A stretch of DNA of 64,000 nucleotides from Yersinia nurmii (lineage in GTDB: Bacteria > Pseudomonadota > Gammaproteobacteria > Enterobacterales > Enterobacteriaceae), in assembly GCF_001112925.1 (NCBI RefSeq), contig NZ_CPYD01000001.1, positions 310,001 to 374,000 of the forward strand, read 5' to 3'. Shown here piece after piece: positions 45,705 through 55,798 of the stretch. The notes under the pieces are model-generated. The model did not search any database. It was not told the DNA's origin and saw only the letters and a program-made list of their open reading frames with translations. Made by a program: the position numbers and the translations under genes. Numbering within the stretch: position 1 is the stretch's first letter; each line of letters starts with the position of its first letter.

Positions 45705-47072
45705 ATGGTCAGCGTTTTTGACATTTTTAAGATTGGTATTGGTCCTTCCAGCTCACACACTGTCGGCCCGATGAAGGCCGGTAAGCTGTTTACCGATGAT
45801 TTGATCGCACTAGGGCATCTTTCTGCCGTCACCCGAATTTCCGTAGACATTTACGGTTCATTATCCCTGACCGGTAAAGGTCACCATACCGATATCGCCA
45901 TTATTATGGGTCTGGCAGGGAATCTGCCGGATACCGTTGATATCGATAGCATTCCGGAGTTTATCCGTGATGTTGAACACCGTGAGCGTCTGCTACTGGC
46001 TCAGGGCGCTCATGAAGTGGATTTCCCGCTACAAGGGGGAATGAATTTCCACGAGACCAATTTGCCGCTGCACGAAAATGGGATGTCCATCAGTGCCTTT
46101 GCCGGTGACACACTGCTGTACAGCAAAACCTATTACTCCATCGGCGGCGGCTTTATCGTTGACGAAGAAAACTTTGGCAAAGCAGCCAGCAATGAAGTTT
46201 CTGTACCTTATCCATTCAGTTCAGCCCGTGATTTACAGAAACACTGTAAAGATACCGGTCTGTCACTATCTGGGTTAGTGCTGCAAAATGAACTGGCATT
46301 GCATACCAAAGAAGAGCTAAACGCGCACTTTGCCGCCATTTGGGATGTGATGAAAAGCGGTATCGAGCGTGGTATCAATACCGAAGGTTTGTTGCCTGGG
46401 CCAATGCGCATTCCACGCCGCGCCGCAGCCCTGCGCCGTATGCTGGTGACCAACGACAAAAATAACACCGATCCGATGATGGTAGTGGACTGGATCAATA
46501 TGTATGCGCTGGCGGTGAACGAAGAGAATGCGGCCGGTGGCCGTGTCGTTACCGCACCAACTAACGGTGCCTGTGGCATAATTCCGGCGGTATTGGCGTA
46601 TTACGATAAGTTTATTCGTCCAGTTAACGAAAACTCATATAGCCGTTTCTTCTTGGTTTCCGGTGTTATTGGTGCGCTATATAAAATGAACGCATCTATT
46701 TCTGGCGCGGAAGTGGGCTGTCAGGGCGAGGTGGGCGTAGCCTGCTCGATGGCGGCAGCTGGATTAGCTGAACTGATGGGCGGTAGCCCGGCGCAGGTCT
46801 GTATCGCCGCAGAAATTGCGATGGAGCATAACCTTGGGCTGACCTGTGACCCAGTCGCCGGACAGGTTCAGGTGCCTTGCATCGAACGTAACGCTATTTC
46901 AGCGGTACAAGCCGTCAACGCTGCTCGTATGGCTCTGCGCCGTACCAGCGAGCCTAGCGTATGCCTAGATAAAGTCATTGAAACCATGTACGAAACCGGG
47001 AAAGACATGAACTCCAAGTATCGCGAAACTTCTCGCGGTGGGCTGGCGATTAAAATCGTTCCCTGCGACTGA
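45705..47072 (+). CDS. sdaB: L-serine dehydratase (ammonia-lyase) SdaB
   Basis: The 455-aa type-2 [4Fe-4S] enzyme converts L-serine to pyruvate and ammonia. The N-terminal domain begins FDIFKIGIGPSSSHTVGPM (phosphate/serine-binding loop). The C-terminal catalytic domain has PTNGACGIIPAV, GCQGEVGVACSM and LTCDPVAGQVQVPC, containing the cluster cysteines. The length equals E. coli SdaB and SdaA; pairing with sdaC identifies it as SdaB. GGAGGC precedes the ATG. Confidence 0.96.
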   Translation: MVSVFDIFKIGIGPSSSHTVGPMKAGKLFTDDLIALGHLSAVTRISVDIYGSLSLTGKGHHTDIAIIMGLAGNLPDTVDIDSIPEFIRDVEHRERLLLAQGAHEVDFPLQGGMNFHETNLPLHENGMSISAFAGDTLLYSKTYYSIGGGFIVDEENFGKAASNEVSVPYPFSSARDLQKHCKDTGLSLSGLVLQNELALHTKEELNAHFAAIWDVMKSGIERGINTEGLLPGPMRIPRRAAALRRMLVTNDKNNTDPMMVVDWINMYALAVNEENAAGGRVVTAPTNGACGIIPAVLAYYDKFIRPVNENSYSRFFLVSGVIGALYKMNASISGAEVGCQGEVGVACSMAAAGLAELMGGSPAQVCIAAEIAMEHNLGLTCDPVAGQVQVPCIERNAISAVQAVNAARMALRRTSEPSVCLDKVIETMYETGKDMNSKYRETSRGGLAIKIVPCD

Positions 47073-47113
47073 TCGGTTTTTCTACTTCTAAACGGTTTTA
47101 TACTGAAAAATAA

Positions 47114-47147
47114 AACAGGGCTGCATTTATTGCGGCCCTGTTTTTTT
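47114..47147. terminator. Terminator between sdaB and dacC
   Basis: An 8-bp stem AACAGGGC/GCCCTGTT (47114-47121, 47135-47142) with further inner pairing and a seven-T run on the plus strand. Convergent dacC ends 32 bases beyond it. Confidence 0.9.
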
Positions 47148-47173
47148 ATCGCTGAGTTTAACCGAGGTCGCGA

Positions 47174-48379
47174 TTATCCAAAGATACCGCCGAACCATTG
47201 GCTGAATTTCATCATCACAAAGTCCCAGATGCGGCTAAGGACCCCCCCTTCTTTCACTTCGTTCATCACCACCAGCGGACGCTGTTCGATGCTTTTGCCA
47301 TTTAGCTGGAAATCGATCACGCCAACCTTTTGATTTTTAGCCAGAGGCGCACGGAGCTCGGTGGAATCCAATTTATAGCTGGCCTTCAGGTTTTTCATTT
47401 GCCCTTTAGGAATGGTGATAGCCGCATCCTGCGCTACGCCCAGATCAACCTGACTGGTATCACCAAACCAGACTTTCTGAGTCACGAAGGGCTTGTCGGT
47501 TTTAATCGGCACCACGGTTTCATAAAAGCGAAAGCCCCAGCTCAACAGTTTTTCACTTTCGCTAAAACGTACCCTGTCACTTGGCGCACCTAATACCACG
47601 GAAATCAAACGCATAGGGCCATCGGTAGCCGAGGCAACCAGATTATGGCCTGCGCCAGCGGTATAACCGGTTTTCATACCATCGACGTTAAGATTGCTGT
47701 TCCACAACAGGCGATTACGGTTGATCTGACGAATCTTGTTAAAGGTAAACTCTTTCTCTTTATGTAACGCATATTCTTCTGGTACGTCGCGAATCAGCGC
47801 CTGCCCCAATACCGCCATATCCCGCGCGGTACTGTACTGCCCTTCCGCATCCAGACCGTGTACCGTCAGGAAGTGAGTATTATCCAGCCCCAAGGCTTTG
47901 GCATAGTTATTCATCAAACCGACAAAACTGTCCTGACTGCCGGCAATATAATCAGCCAGCGCAATACTGGCATCGTTACCTGATTGAATAACAATGCCTT
48001 TATTCAGATCCATCAGTTTGACCTGATCGCCCGGTTTTAAAAACATTAACGACGAACCGCGCAATGCCGGATTACCGGTAGCCCAAGCGTCTTTGCCCAC
48101 GGTAACCGTGTCATCAGGATGGACTTTGCCCGCTTTAATCGCTTGCCCAATCACATAGCTGGACATGATTTTAGTCAGACTGGCCGGATCCAAACGCTGA
48201 TCCGGATTGTTCTGGGCCAATATTTTGCCGCTGTTGTAATCCATCAATACGTAAGCTTTAGCATCAATGGGAGGAGCCGGTTGTTCATCTGCCGCTCTGA
48301 CGGCAGGTAACGCCAGCAACAGTAAACCGGCACTGAAAGTGACGTTTTTTAGCTTGGAGGAGCGTGTATATTTCATCAT
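47174..48379 (-). CDS. dacC: D-alanyl-D-alanine carboxypeptidase DacC (PBP6)
   Basis: The 401-aa periplasmic membrane-anchored penicillin-binding protein trims the terminal D-Ala of peptidoglycan pentapeptides. The signal peptide ends LALPAVRA-A. The active site is S67-L-T-K70 (PASLTK), with SGN in IQSGNDAS and KTG in [13 protein letters not shown]-terminal amphipathic membrane anchor is present ([17 protein letters not shown]). The frame opens 31 codons earlier, but ATGATG at 48379/48376 starts the signal peptide and matches E. coli length (400 aa). Confidence 0.95.
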   Translation of the reverse strand: MMKYTRSSKLKNVTFSAGLLLLALPAVRAADEQPAPPIDAKAYVLMDYNSGKILAQNNPDQRLDPASLTKIMSSYVIGQAIKAGKVHPDDTVTVGKDAWATGNPALRGSSLMFLKPGDQVKLMDLNKGIVIQSGNDASIALADYIAGSQDSFVGLMNNYAKALGLDNTHFLTVHGLDAEGQYSTARDMAVLGQALIRDVPEEYALHKEKEFTFNKIRQINRNRLLWNSNLNVDGMKTGYTAGAGHNLVASATDGPMRLISVVLGAPSDRVRFSESEKLLSWGFRFYETVVPIKTDKPFVTQKVWFGDTSQVDLGVAQDAAITIPKGQMKNLKASYKLDSTELRAPLAKNQKVGVIDFQLNGKSIEQRPLVVMNEVKEGGVLSRIWDFVMMKFSQWFGGIFG

Positions 48380-48765
48380 GAGGTCGCCAGAGTATCCTTG
48401 CAAATAATAGGAAATAAGCGGTATTCCCAGAACTAAGCCGTTATTCAATACGTAAAAAGTCGCGTTTTTCACTGGGGTAGAGACTTTAGCTTAGTCAAAA
48501 TTTCATACCCTCTTTAAATCTATCCGATAACGGCGCCAAAGGGGTGATGTTTTGCGCTTATTTACGCTTGGTCTATTTTCAATGGCTACATGGCTAAACA
48601 TCTTGATAGCTATACCGCTTTCCATCTAAGCACCTAAACGTCTTAAAAACACCCTTTATATAACCAAAAGAACTATTAGAGGGTTATTTGTTATTTTTAG
48701 CGACTAAGAAACAGGAGCTATGATTTCGCCATCGTTTACCCGTTCTTTTGGCTTCTGGAGCAGTT
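48380..48765. other. 386-bp divergent region between dacC and the CBS gene
   Basis: Holds the promoters of dacC (minus) and of the transsulfuration pair (plus). AT-rich in the centre. No operator could be named; CTGGAG at 48753-48758 is the ribosome-binding site of the CBS gene. No open frame with a credible start was seen apart from upstream extensions of the two flanking genes. Confidence 0.4.
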
Positions 48766-50133
48766 ATGGCAATCCCGCGTTCAGTTATCGATCTTATCGG
48801 ACACACTCCCCTGCTGGAACTCACGCACTTTGATACTGGCCCTTGTCAGCTTTTCGTGAAACTGGAAAACCAGAATCCCGGTGGCTCGATTAAAGATCGC
48901 GTGGCGCTATCAATGATTGAACAGGCAGAGCGTGACGGTCATTTACCGCCGGGCGGCACCATTATCGAAGCCACAGCGGGTAATACCGGTTTGGGATTAG
49001 CGTTAGTCGCGGCATTAAAAGGGTACAAACTGATTCTGGTCGTGCCGGACAAGATGAGTCAGGAGAAAATCTTCCATCTACGAGCGTTGGGTGCGCAGGT
49101 GCTGTTGACTCGTTCCGACGTGGGTAAAGGCCATCCGGCCTATTATCAGGATTACGCCCTACGACTGTCACAGGAAATACCCGGCGCGTTTTATATAGAC
49201 CAATTTAATAACCCGGCCAATCCCGCAGCTCACCGTACCGCCACCGGCCCGGAATTATTTGAACAAATGGAAGGTCAGGTGGATGCCATCGTGGTTGGTG
49301 TTGGCTCCAGCGGAACGCTGAGCGGTTTAAGCCAGTATTTCGCCGCAGTGTCCCCCAATACTCAATTTATTCTGGCCGATCCGGCAGGATCTATTCTGGC
49401 GGATTACGTTGCGAAAGATCGGATCGGAGAAGCCGGCAGCTGGCTGGTAGAAGGCATTGGTGAGGATTTTATTCCCCCCCTTAGCAATTTCTCGCAGGTT
49501 ACGACATCCTACCAAATCGATGATGCAGAAGCCTTTGCCACCGTCCGCCGTCTGTTGCAAGAAGAAGGCGTTCTGGCCGGTTCCTCCACCGGAACGCTGT
49601 TGGCGGCTGCCCTGCGCTATTGTCAGGAACAAACCGAGCCTAAACGCGTCGTCACTTTCGTTTGCGACAGTGGCAATAAATATCTTTCGAAAATGTTTAA
49701 CGATTACTGGCTGCTGGAACAAGGTTTATTGACTCGCCCGAAGCATGGCGATCTACGCGATTACATCACTTATTGCCACGAGGAAGGCGCTACCGTGTCG
49801 GTTTCACCGCAAGATTCACTGGCGATGGTTCATGCTCGTATGCGTCTTTACGATATTTCCCAACTGCCGGTACTGGAAAACGAACGCGTCGTCGGTTTGA
49901 TTGACGAATGGGATTTGCTACACAGCGTGCAAAAAGATGCCAGCCATTTCAATTTACCGGCCAGCGAAGCAATGACGCGGCAGGTAAAAACCTTACAGAA
50001 AGAAGCGAGTTACGCCGATTTACTCACCACATTTGATCAGGGACATGTGGCTATCGTGCTGGACGGGGAGCGTTTTCTCGGCCTGATTACCCGCACCGAT
50101 GTGCTAAATGCCCGCCGCCAGGCACTGGCTTAA
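48766..50133 (+). CDS. Cystathionine beta-synthase with C-terminal CBS pair
   Basis: The 455-aa PLP enzyme has a fold-II catalytic domain (residues 1-about 320) with PLP lysine K43 in GGSIKDR, the substrate loop ATAGNTGLG and the phosphate loop GVGSSGTLSG. Two CBS motifs follow (about 335-455; ISQLPVLENERVVGLIDEWD and AIVLDGERFLGLITRTDVL). The domain layout is that of eukaryote-like CBS, which condenses serine and homocysteine to cystathionine; CysK/CysM lack the CBS pair. An upstream TTG is in frame, but TGGAG sits correctly for the ATG. The gamma-lyase gene follows 22 bp later, so the pair performs reverse transsulfuration. Confidence 0.88.
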   Translation: MAIPRSVIDLIGHTPLLELTHFDTGPCQLFVKLENQNPGGSIKDRVALSMIEQAERDGHLPPGGTIIEATAGNTGLGLALVAALKGYKLILVVPDKMSQEKIFHLRALGAQVLLTRSDVGKGHPAYYQDYALRLSQEIPGAFYIDQFNNPANPAAHRTATGPELFEQMEGQVDAIVVGVGSSGTLSGLSQYFAAVSPNTQFILADPAGSILADYVAKDRIGEAGSWLVEGIGEDFIPPLSNFSQVTTSYQIDDAEAFATVRRLLQEEGVLAGSSTGTLLAAALRYCQEQTEPKRVVTFVCDSGNKYLSKMFNDYWLLEQGLLTRPKHGDLRDYITYCHEEGATVSVSPQDSLAMVHARMRLYDISQLPVLENERVVGLIDEWDLLHSVQKDASHFNLPASEAMTRQVKTLQKEASYADLLTTFDQGHVAIVLDGERFLGLITRTDVLNARRQALA

Positions 50134-50155
50134 TTTTTATTTCAAGGACTTTATC

Positions 50156-51301
50156 ATGGCAAAGTTTGACACCCTGACTGTACACGCCGGTTATACCCCA
50201 GACAGCACTGGCGCAGTGATGCCCGCGATTTACGCGACCTCCACTTTCGCTCAGCCCGCGCCGGGAGAGCACACCGGCTACGAATATTCCCGCAGCGGGA
50301 ATCCTACCCGCTGCGCGTTGGAGAAAGCCATTGCTGAGTTGGAGAACGGCACGCGAGGCTATGCTTTTGCCTCTGGTCTAGCGGCTTGTTCAACGGTGTT
50401 AGAATTATTGGATCAGGGCAGCCATATTGTCGCGGTGGACGATCTGTACGGTGGCACTTATCGCCTGCTGGAAAAAGTGCGTAATCGCACCGCTGGCCTA
50501 CGCGTAACCTACGTTTCGCCAGCGGATACTGCCGCACTGGAACAGGCGATTCAACCAGAGACTAAAATGATTTGGGTGGAAACTCCCACCAATCCGTTGC
50601 TAAAACTGGCTGATCTGGCCGCCATCGCCGCAATGGCTAAAAAGCATCAATTAATCAGCGTGGCGGATAACACCTTTGCCTCGCCTTACATCCAACGCCC
50701 ACTGGATTTGGGTTTTGATATTGTGGTGCATTCAGCCACTAAATATCTGAACGGCCATTCGGACGTGGTAGCCGGTGTCGCCGCAGTAGGAAATAACTCA
50801 GAATTAGCGGAACAACTCAGTTTTTTACACAATGCGGTAGGTGGGATTCTCGACCCGTTCAGCAGTTTCCTGACGCTGCGCGGCCTACGCACTCTAGCTT
50901 TGCGTATGTCACGTCACAATGAAAGCGCTTTGCGCATTGCCCAGTGGCTGGAACAGCAACCGCAGGTAGAAGCGGTGTATTATCCTGGGTTGGAAAGCCA
51001 TCCTCAGCATCAGTTGGCGCGTCAGCAAATGTCCGGTTTTGGCGGCATGATCGCCGTGCGCCTGAAAGGCGAACCAGAGTATGCCCGCGAAGTGATTAAA
51101 CGTTCTCATCTGTTTACTTTAGCGGAAAGTTTGGGGGGTGTTGAAAGCCTGATTAGCCTTCCTTACAGCATGACCCACGCTTCTATCCCCTTGGATATTC
51201 GCCTTAAACACGGCATTACGCCGCAGTTATTACGTCTTTCAGTCGGGATTGAAGATACCGAAGACCTGATCGCCGATTTAGCGCAGGCATTGGCGGGTTA
51301 A
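50156..51301 (+). CDS. Cystathionine gamma-lyase / gamma-synthase family PLP enzyme
   Basis: The 381-aa Cys/Met-metabolism enzyme has the PLP lysine K196 in HSATKYLNGHSDV, the YSRSGNPTR block (44-52) and VETPTNPLLK. Gamma-synthase (MetB) and gamma-lyase are very close in sequence. Coupling to a CBS gene 22 bp upstream argues for cystathionine gamma-lyase, which yields cysteine, 2-oxobutyrate and ammonia. AAGGA precedes the ATG; an upstream ATG would overlap the CBS gene. A hairpin terminator follows. Confidence 0.85.
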   Translation: MAKFDTLTVHAGYTPDSTGAVMPAIYATSTFAQPAPGEHTGYEYSRSGNPTRCALEKAIAELENGTRGYAFASGLAACSTVLELLDQGSHIVAVDDLYGGTYRLLEKVRNRTAGLRVTYVSPADTAALEQAIQPETKMIWVETPTNPLLKLADLAAIAAMAKKHQLISVADNTFASPYIQRPLDLGFDIVVHSATKYLNGHSDVVAGVAAVGNNSELAEQLSFLHNAVGGILDPFSSFLTLRGLRTLALRMSRHNESALRIAQWLEQQPQVEAVYYPGLESHPQHQLARQQMSGFGGMIAVRLKGEPEYAREVIKRSHLFTLAESLGGVESLISLPYSMTHASIPLDIRLKHGITPQLLRLSVGIEDTEDLIADLAQALAG

Positions 51302-51328
51302 TCCCAGCCAGAATAGATTTAAGTCACC

Positions 51329-51350
51329 AACGGCCCGCTATCGGGCCGTT
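51329..51350. terminator. Bidirectional terminator after the transsulfuration pair
   Basis: A perfect 9-bp stem AACGGCCCG/CGGGCCGTT with a CTAT loop between the convergent gamma-lyase and MocR-type genes. T residues are few on either side. Confidence 0.78.
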
Positions 51351-51365
51351 TATCAAACGTTTTCC

Positions 51366-52784
51366 TTAACCTTCCGCCAGCATTTCACTGACCGTTTTAC
51401 CTACCAATTTAACCGCTTGCTCAATTTCGTCCGTCATCGGTTTGCTAAAACATAACCTCAGAGAATTACGGTATTTCCCCGACGCCGAGCTGATAAAACC
51501 AGCTGCGATCTGTACTTTGTGAGGCAATAACATGCGGTTAAGGCGCAAAGAATCAAACCCTTCAGGCAGTTCTACCCACAGCATAAAACCGCCCTGTGGC
51601 CGACTCAGGCAAGTGCTGGGCGGAAAATATTTGGTCACCCAATTGGTCATAATATCGAGATTTTGCTGATACTGACGGCGCATCCGTCGCAGGTGCTGGG
51701 TGAAATCTCCTTGTCGAATAAACTCCGCTACCGCTAATTGTTGCAACGTAGGGGTTCGCCCAGCAGTAATGTATTTAATATGTAACGCTTTTTCTAAATA
51801 GCGCCCCGGCGCAATCCAGCCAACGCGCAGCCCCGGAGCCAAAGTCTTAGAAAATGAGCTGCACAGTAACACTCGGCCATCGTCGTCAAACGAGGCAATA
51901 GTCGCCGGTCGCGGATATTGGTAGGCCAGAGAACCGTAAACATCGTCTTCAATAATGGCGATATCGTAACGCTGAGCCAAGATGAGTAAGGCTTTTTTAC
52001 GCACATCTGGCATATTGTAACCCAGCGGATTATTGCAGGTGGGCGTGAGCTGAACGGCTTTGATCGGCCACTGTTCCAGCGCCATTTCCAACGCTTCCAG
52101 ACTCATGCCGATCACCGGATCCGTCGGAATTTCAATCACTTTCATCCCCATGCCTTTCAGACTTTGCATGGTGCCATGAAAGCTGGGTGAATCAACGGCG
52201 ACAATATCGCCAGGCTGACATACAGCGCCCAAGGCAATAGCTAAAGCACCGTGGCAACCGGCGGTAATAATGATATTTTCCGCTGACTGGTGATTACCGC
52301 TATCCAGCATCAGGCGGGCAATTTGTTCGCGTAAAATCAGGCTTCCCTGCAAACTGCCATAAGCCATGATTTCTTCACTTTGGTGCAAACTGATACGGCT
52401 AAGCAACCGGCTGAGCACCTTTATGCCGGGGCCTGAAATATCGGGCGTACCTGAGCCTAAATGCAATACGTCTTCTCCGGTACTGTCATGCAGAAATGCC
52501 AGCGTGTGTTCCCACTGTGAGATTTCTACCGGCCTCTGGGCATGGCGGCAAACCGCAGGCAGATCCGGACGCCGTTGATTCCCACGCACAAAATAACCAG
52601 ATTTGGCTCTGGCCTCGATCAATAGACACTTTTCCAAAGAACGATAAGCCTGCTGGACCGTACTGATGCTGACGCCGTGCTCCTCGCTTAGCAGCCTGAC
52701 GGAAGGTAACCGTTCACCACAAGAATACAATCCTTGTTCAATGCGCTCGCTGAGAATATCAGCCAATTGTTGATAGCGTGTCAC
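51366..52784 (-). CDS. MocR-family transcriptional regulator (GntR HTH fused to aminotransferase)
   Basis: The 472-aa protein has an N-terminal GntR winged helix (residues 1-70; RLPSVRLLSEEHGVSISTVQQAY) and a fold-I aminotransferase-like domain (about 100-470) with PLP lysine K313 in SSFSKTLAPGLRVGW and PTCNNPLGYNM. MocR proteins use PLP or its adducts as effectors, not as enzymes. Three GTG codons could start it; the one at 52784 has AGGTGG at ideal spacing. It is divergent from a DUF1127 gene across a 164-bp gap with three CATCTGTA elements. Closest family is YdcR-like; the effector is unknown. Confidence 0.88.
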   Translation of the reverse strand: MTRYQQLADILSERIEQGLYSCGERLPSVRLLSEEHGVSISTVQQAYRSLEKCLLIEARAKSGYFVRGNQRRPDLPAVCRHAQRPVEISQWEHTLAFLHDSTGEDVLHLGSGTPDISGPGIKVLSRLLSRISLHQSEEIMAYGSLQGSLILREQIARLMLDSGNHQSAENIIITAGCHGALAIALGAVCQPGDIVAVDSPSFHGTMQSLKGMGMKVIEIPTDPVIGMSLEALEMALEQWPIKAVQLTPTCNNPLGYNMPDVRKKALLILAQRYDIAIIEDDVYGSLAYQYPRPATIASFDDDGRVLLCSSFSKTLAPGLRVGWIAPGRYLEKALHIKYITAGRTPTLQQLAVAEFIRQGDFTQHLRRMRRQYQQNLDIMTNWVTKYFPPSTCLSRPQGGFMLWVELPEGFDSLRLNRMLLPHKVQIAAGFISSASGKYRNSLRLCFSKPMTDEIEQAVKLVGKTVSEMLAEG

Positions 52785-52814
52785 AAATAGCACCACCTGA
52801 GAATTAATAACCAG

Positions 52815-52894
52815 TACAGATGGCGCAATTTCTCACCATTCAGTTCATTTATCTCACATCTGTATGGAAATAATAGTCCCTATTTGCATCTGTA
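52815..52894. promoter_or_regulatory. Three-copy CATCTGTA element in the MocR/DUF1127 divergent promoter
   Basis: CATCTGTA occurs as direct repeats at 52857-52864 and 52887-52894 (30 bp apart) and inverted, as TACAGATG, at 52815-52822. MocR regulators such as PdxR, GabR and TauR typically bind direct repeats plus an inverted copy in a divergent promoter, so these are the likely operators of the adjacent regulator (inference). Confidence 0.65.
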
Positions 52895-52948
52895 ATGTTT
52901 TTAGCCAAAGCCTCATGCTGATATTCCACCGATAAGGAGTCACGAGCA

Positions 52949-53188
52949 ATGAGTCATATTGTTAATAATCAAACAGATAAATGCCATTTATCCCAATCAC
53001 AGGATAAAGAGAATCGGCGAAATGTGTTACTGCGTTTTAGCCTGAAAATAGGGAATGCTCTGTCTGGCTGGAACCAACGGCGGCTGGCAATGCATACGCT
53101 GCTAAGACTCACCGAAAATCAGCTACGGGATATTGGTATGAGCCGCAGCGATATTCAGCGTGATTATAATCGCCCATTTTGGAAATAA
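52949..53188 (+). CDS. DUF1127 small protein
   Basis: The 79-aa basic protein ends with the DUF1127 (YjiS-like) helix pair LLRLTENQLRDIGMSRSDIQRDY. Its N-terminal half (about 30 residues) is polar and not conserved, making it longer than the usual 45-60 aa. AAGGAG precedes the ATG by 9 bases. DUF1127 proteins of alphaproteobacteria bind RNA or affect phosphate and carbon control; a role here is unknown. Divergence from a MocR gene suggests it is the regulator's target. Confidence 0.82.
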   Translation: MSHIVNNQTDKCHLSQSQDKENRRNVLLRFSLKIGNALSGWNQRRLAMHTLLRLTENQLRDIGMSRSDIQRDYNRPFWK

Positions 53189-53274
53189 AATTCCGCGGTG
53201 TCAGCATATAAGGAATACAACAGCCCGCGTGACCTGCGGGCGAGTATGAGGTTAAATAAACAAAACGCGTTGTA

Positions 53275-53946
53275 TTAACGTCGGTGCGCCAAAGATCTCA
53301 CCCAACGATCGCCCAAACTTTGTACTCCCTGAACCAAAATGACTAGTACCACTAAAGTGGCAACCATCACTTCATTATTAAAGCGCTGATAACCATAGCG
53401 AATAGCCAAATCGCCCAGCCCACCGCCGCCTATCACGCCCGCCATAGAAGAAAATCCCACCAGCATGACTACCGTTAACGTCACGCCAGCTAACAGTGCC
53501 GGTAGAGCCTCCGGCAGTAAAACTTTCTGGATGACGTGCCGCGCCGAACCGCCCATAGATAAAATCGCTTCGATACGTCCTTTATCCACTTCGTCCAATG
53601 CCGCTTCGACTACGCGGGCAAAAAAAGGAATGGCTCCTAAAGTAATAGGAACCACTGCTGCCGTACTGCCTAGCGTGGTGCCGATAATCCAGCGGGTAAT
53701 CGGAATCAACGCGATCAGCAGTACCACAAACGGCATGGAACGCCCCAGATTCACGATTGCGCCAATCAAAGCATTGATACGCAACAGGGGGAAAACGCCA
53801 TCTTTACGGGATATAAACAGCAGAATCCCCAAAGGCAAACCGATTAATAAGGTGAAAAACGTAGCCAATATCACCATATACAGAGTCTCACCGGTAGCAT
53901 TTGTAACCAAATCCAATAATTCTTGCCAATCCATGCCGTTACTCAT
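53275..53946 (-). CDS. metI: MetI-like ABC permease
   Basis: The 223-aa inner-membrane permease has five TM segments and a coupling loop around [28 protein letters not shown] (about residues 126-153). It belongs to the methionine uptake transporter family. It is the last gene of a four-gene operon and overlaps metN by four bases. This locus is far from the usual E. coli metNIQ site, so it is probably a second system with its own substrate. Confidence 0.88.
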   Translation of the reverse strand: MSNGMDWQELLDLVTNATGETLYMVILATFFTLLIGLPLGILLFISRKDGVFPLLRINALIGAIVNLGRSMPFVVLLIALIPITRWIIGTTLGSTAAVVPITLGAIPFFARVVEAALDEVDKGRIEAILSMGGSARHVIQKVLLPEALPALLAGVTLTVVMLVGFSSMAGVIGGGGLGDLAIRYGYQRFNNEVMVATLVVLVILVQGVQSLGDRWVRSLAHRR

Positions 53947-54929
53947 ATCAATTCCGCCCTCACGCCGCGTTCGTTTAGAAATTGCAGCACTTCGGCCAGA
54001 TTTAGCCCACCTTCCGGATGACTAAAATCCACCTGCAGACGCCCAACCCGTTGACCGCCAATAGATTCTACGCCACCGCCCAGCAACCTGACGCCAACCG
54101 CATGCTGCTGCGCCAATGCGCTTAACACCGGCGAAGCCAATAGCGTATCGAAGAAAGTCAATTCCGCCACCGGCGTACCGCTCAACAGCTCGCTGCCGCA
54201 GGCCGGCAACAGTGACTTCCCAAGGCGCGATGCGGGATTAGCTAGCAAATCTGTAATGGCGCCGGTTTCAATCACTCGGCCTTTCTCCATTAATGCTGCG
54301 TAATTACAGATGGATTTCACCACCTCCAGTTCATGGGTAATTAGCACTATGGTTAATCCAAGCTGCTGATTAATGGCTCTAAGCAACGCCAGAATGGAGG
54401 TGGTGGTTTCTGGATCAAGCGCGCTGGTCGCTTCGTCAGACAGCAGATAATTCGGCTTGGCCGCCAGCGCCCGAGCGATACCTACCCGCTGTTTTTGCCC
54501 ACCGGAAAGTTGGGAGGGAAAAGCTGCGGCTTTATCCAACAATCCGACCAACGCCAATAACTCGGCAACGCGCCGTCTTCGCTCGGTTTTTCCTATGCCG
54601 ATAATTTCCAGCGGCACCGCGACGTTGTCGCTGACATTGCGCGAGTGCAGCAAATGGAAATTTTGAAAAATCATACCGATATTCTGACGCTCGACGCGCA
54701 GTGCTTTATCGCCAAGCGTGGTCAATTCTCGGCCATCAAGTTGAATACGGCCCGAAGTAGGCCGCTCCAACAGATTTAAGCAACGAATTAAGGTACTTTT
54801 CCCCGCGCCGCTGCGCCCCACTATGCCAAATACCGAACCAGTAGGCACCGTCAGCGAAACATCCTGTAGGGCAACCATCGGCTGCCCAGCTTGCTGATAG
54901 GTTTTACTCAGCCGTTCGATGGCGATCAT
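53943..54929 (-). CDS. metN: MetN-like ABC ATPase with NIL domain
   Basis: The 328-aa protein has Walker [10 protein letters not shown] at 38-46, signature LSGGQKQR and a Walker B-like [12 protein letters not shown]. The C-terminal NIL domain (about 255-328, ending [10 protein letters not shown]) in E. coli MetN binds methionine and inhibits transport. Overlaps with metQ-like and metI-like genes (four bases each) show one translational unit. The substrate may be methionine, D-methionine or another sulfur compound. Confidence 0.9.
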   Translation of the reverse strand: MIAIERLSKTYQQAGQPMVALQDVSLTVPTGSVFGIVGRSGAGKSTLIRCLNLLERPTSGRIQLDGRELTTLGDKALRVERQNIGMIFQNFHLLHSRNVSDNVAVPLEIIGIGKTERRRRVAELLALVGLLDKAAAFPSQLSGGQKQRVGIARALAAKPNYLLSDEATSALDPETTTSILALLRAINQQLGLTIVLITHELEVVKSICNYAALMEKGRVIETGAITDLLANPASRLGKSLLPACGSELLSGTPVAELTFFDTLLASPVLSALAQQHAVGVRLLGGGVESIGGQRVGRLQVDFSHPEGGLNLAEVLQFLNERGVRAELI

Positions 54930-55756
54930 GATTTGCTGTCCACGGCGGCCACTGGAATCACCGAGCCGGCATACTTTTCGGCGATAAACTTAGCCACCTG
55001 CGGCGACTGCAAATCTTTGACTAACTGTTTGATACGTTGATCATTTTCTAAGGCAGGCGTTGTCACTAGAATATTGGCGTAAGGATTGCCAGCGGCTTTT
55101 TCCAGCCCAAGCGCATCTTTCGCTGGATTTAACCCCGCCTCTAACGCGTAATTTCCGTTAATTACCGCCAAATCAACGTCATCCAGCGAGCGAGGAATCT
55201 GTGGCGATTCTATTTCCAGAACCCTCAATTGCTTGGGGTTACCGGCAATATCCTTCGGCGTAGCCTGATGTTTAGCCGGATCGGTAAATCCCGCTTTTAG
55301 CGTGATAAGCCCCTGATCTTGTAATAAATACAGCGCGCGACTCAGGTTGGTCACATTATTGGGTACGGCGACCGTGCCCTTTTCTGGTACTTCAGCGAAA
55401 GTTTTATGCTTATGGGAATAAATACCCAACGGCTCCACGTGTACCGTCGCGACGATGGCAAATTTTTGCCCTAGCGCCTGTTCCTGTGAATGGAGATAAG
55501 GCGCATGCTGGAAATAATTAGCGTCCACATCTCCATGTGCCAACAGTTCGTTAGAATTCACACCGTTCGGAATTTCAATCACTTTCAGATTCAGCGACGG
55601 ATCCAATTTCTGTACAAACTGTAAAATCTCGGCGTGAGGCACCGGATCGGCAGCCACCCGTAGCGCATCTGCCGCGTAAGCCTGAGTAGAAAGGGAAAAT
55701 GCCAACGCCGTGATCAGCGCGGTACGCGCAAAACCCATTGCAAACGTATTATTCAT
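54926..55756 (-). CDS. metQ: MetQ/NlpA-family periplasmic binding protein
   Basis: The 276-aa SBP has signal peptide [28 protein letters not shown] and mature [17 protein letters not shown]. MetQ blocks [34 protein letters not shown] and [11 protein letters not shown] are present. E. coli MetQ carries a lipobox Cys; here the cleavage region AYA-ADAL has none, so it should be a soluble periplasmic protein. The frame opens 6 codons earlier, but GAGGT sits properly for the ATG at 55756. It follows the oxygenase gene by 42 bp. Confidence 0.88.
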   Translation of the reverse strand: MNNTFAMGFARTALITALAFSLSTQAYAADALRVAADPVPHAEILQFVQKLDPSLNLKVIEIPNGVNSNELLAHGDVDANYFQHAPYLHSQEQALGQKFAIVATVHVEPLGIYSHKHKTFAEVPEKGTVAVPNNVTNLSRALYLLQDQGLITLKAGFTDPAKHQATPKDIAGNPKQLRVLEIESPQIPRSLDDVDLAVINGNYALEAGLNPAKDALGLEKAAGNPYANILVTTPALENDQRIKQLVKDLQSPQVAKFIAEKYAGSVIPVAAVDSKS

Positions 55757-55798
55757 CGTTATTACCTCAGGCAATTGATTCAGTTATCAGCAATAGGA

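Noticed and set aside
53465-54025. 186-codon plus-strand frame antisense to metI and metN
   Set aside because: Covers two overlapping conserved genes and lacks start signals.
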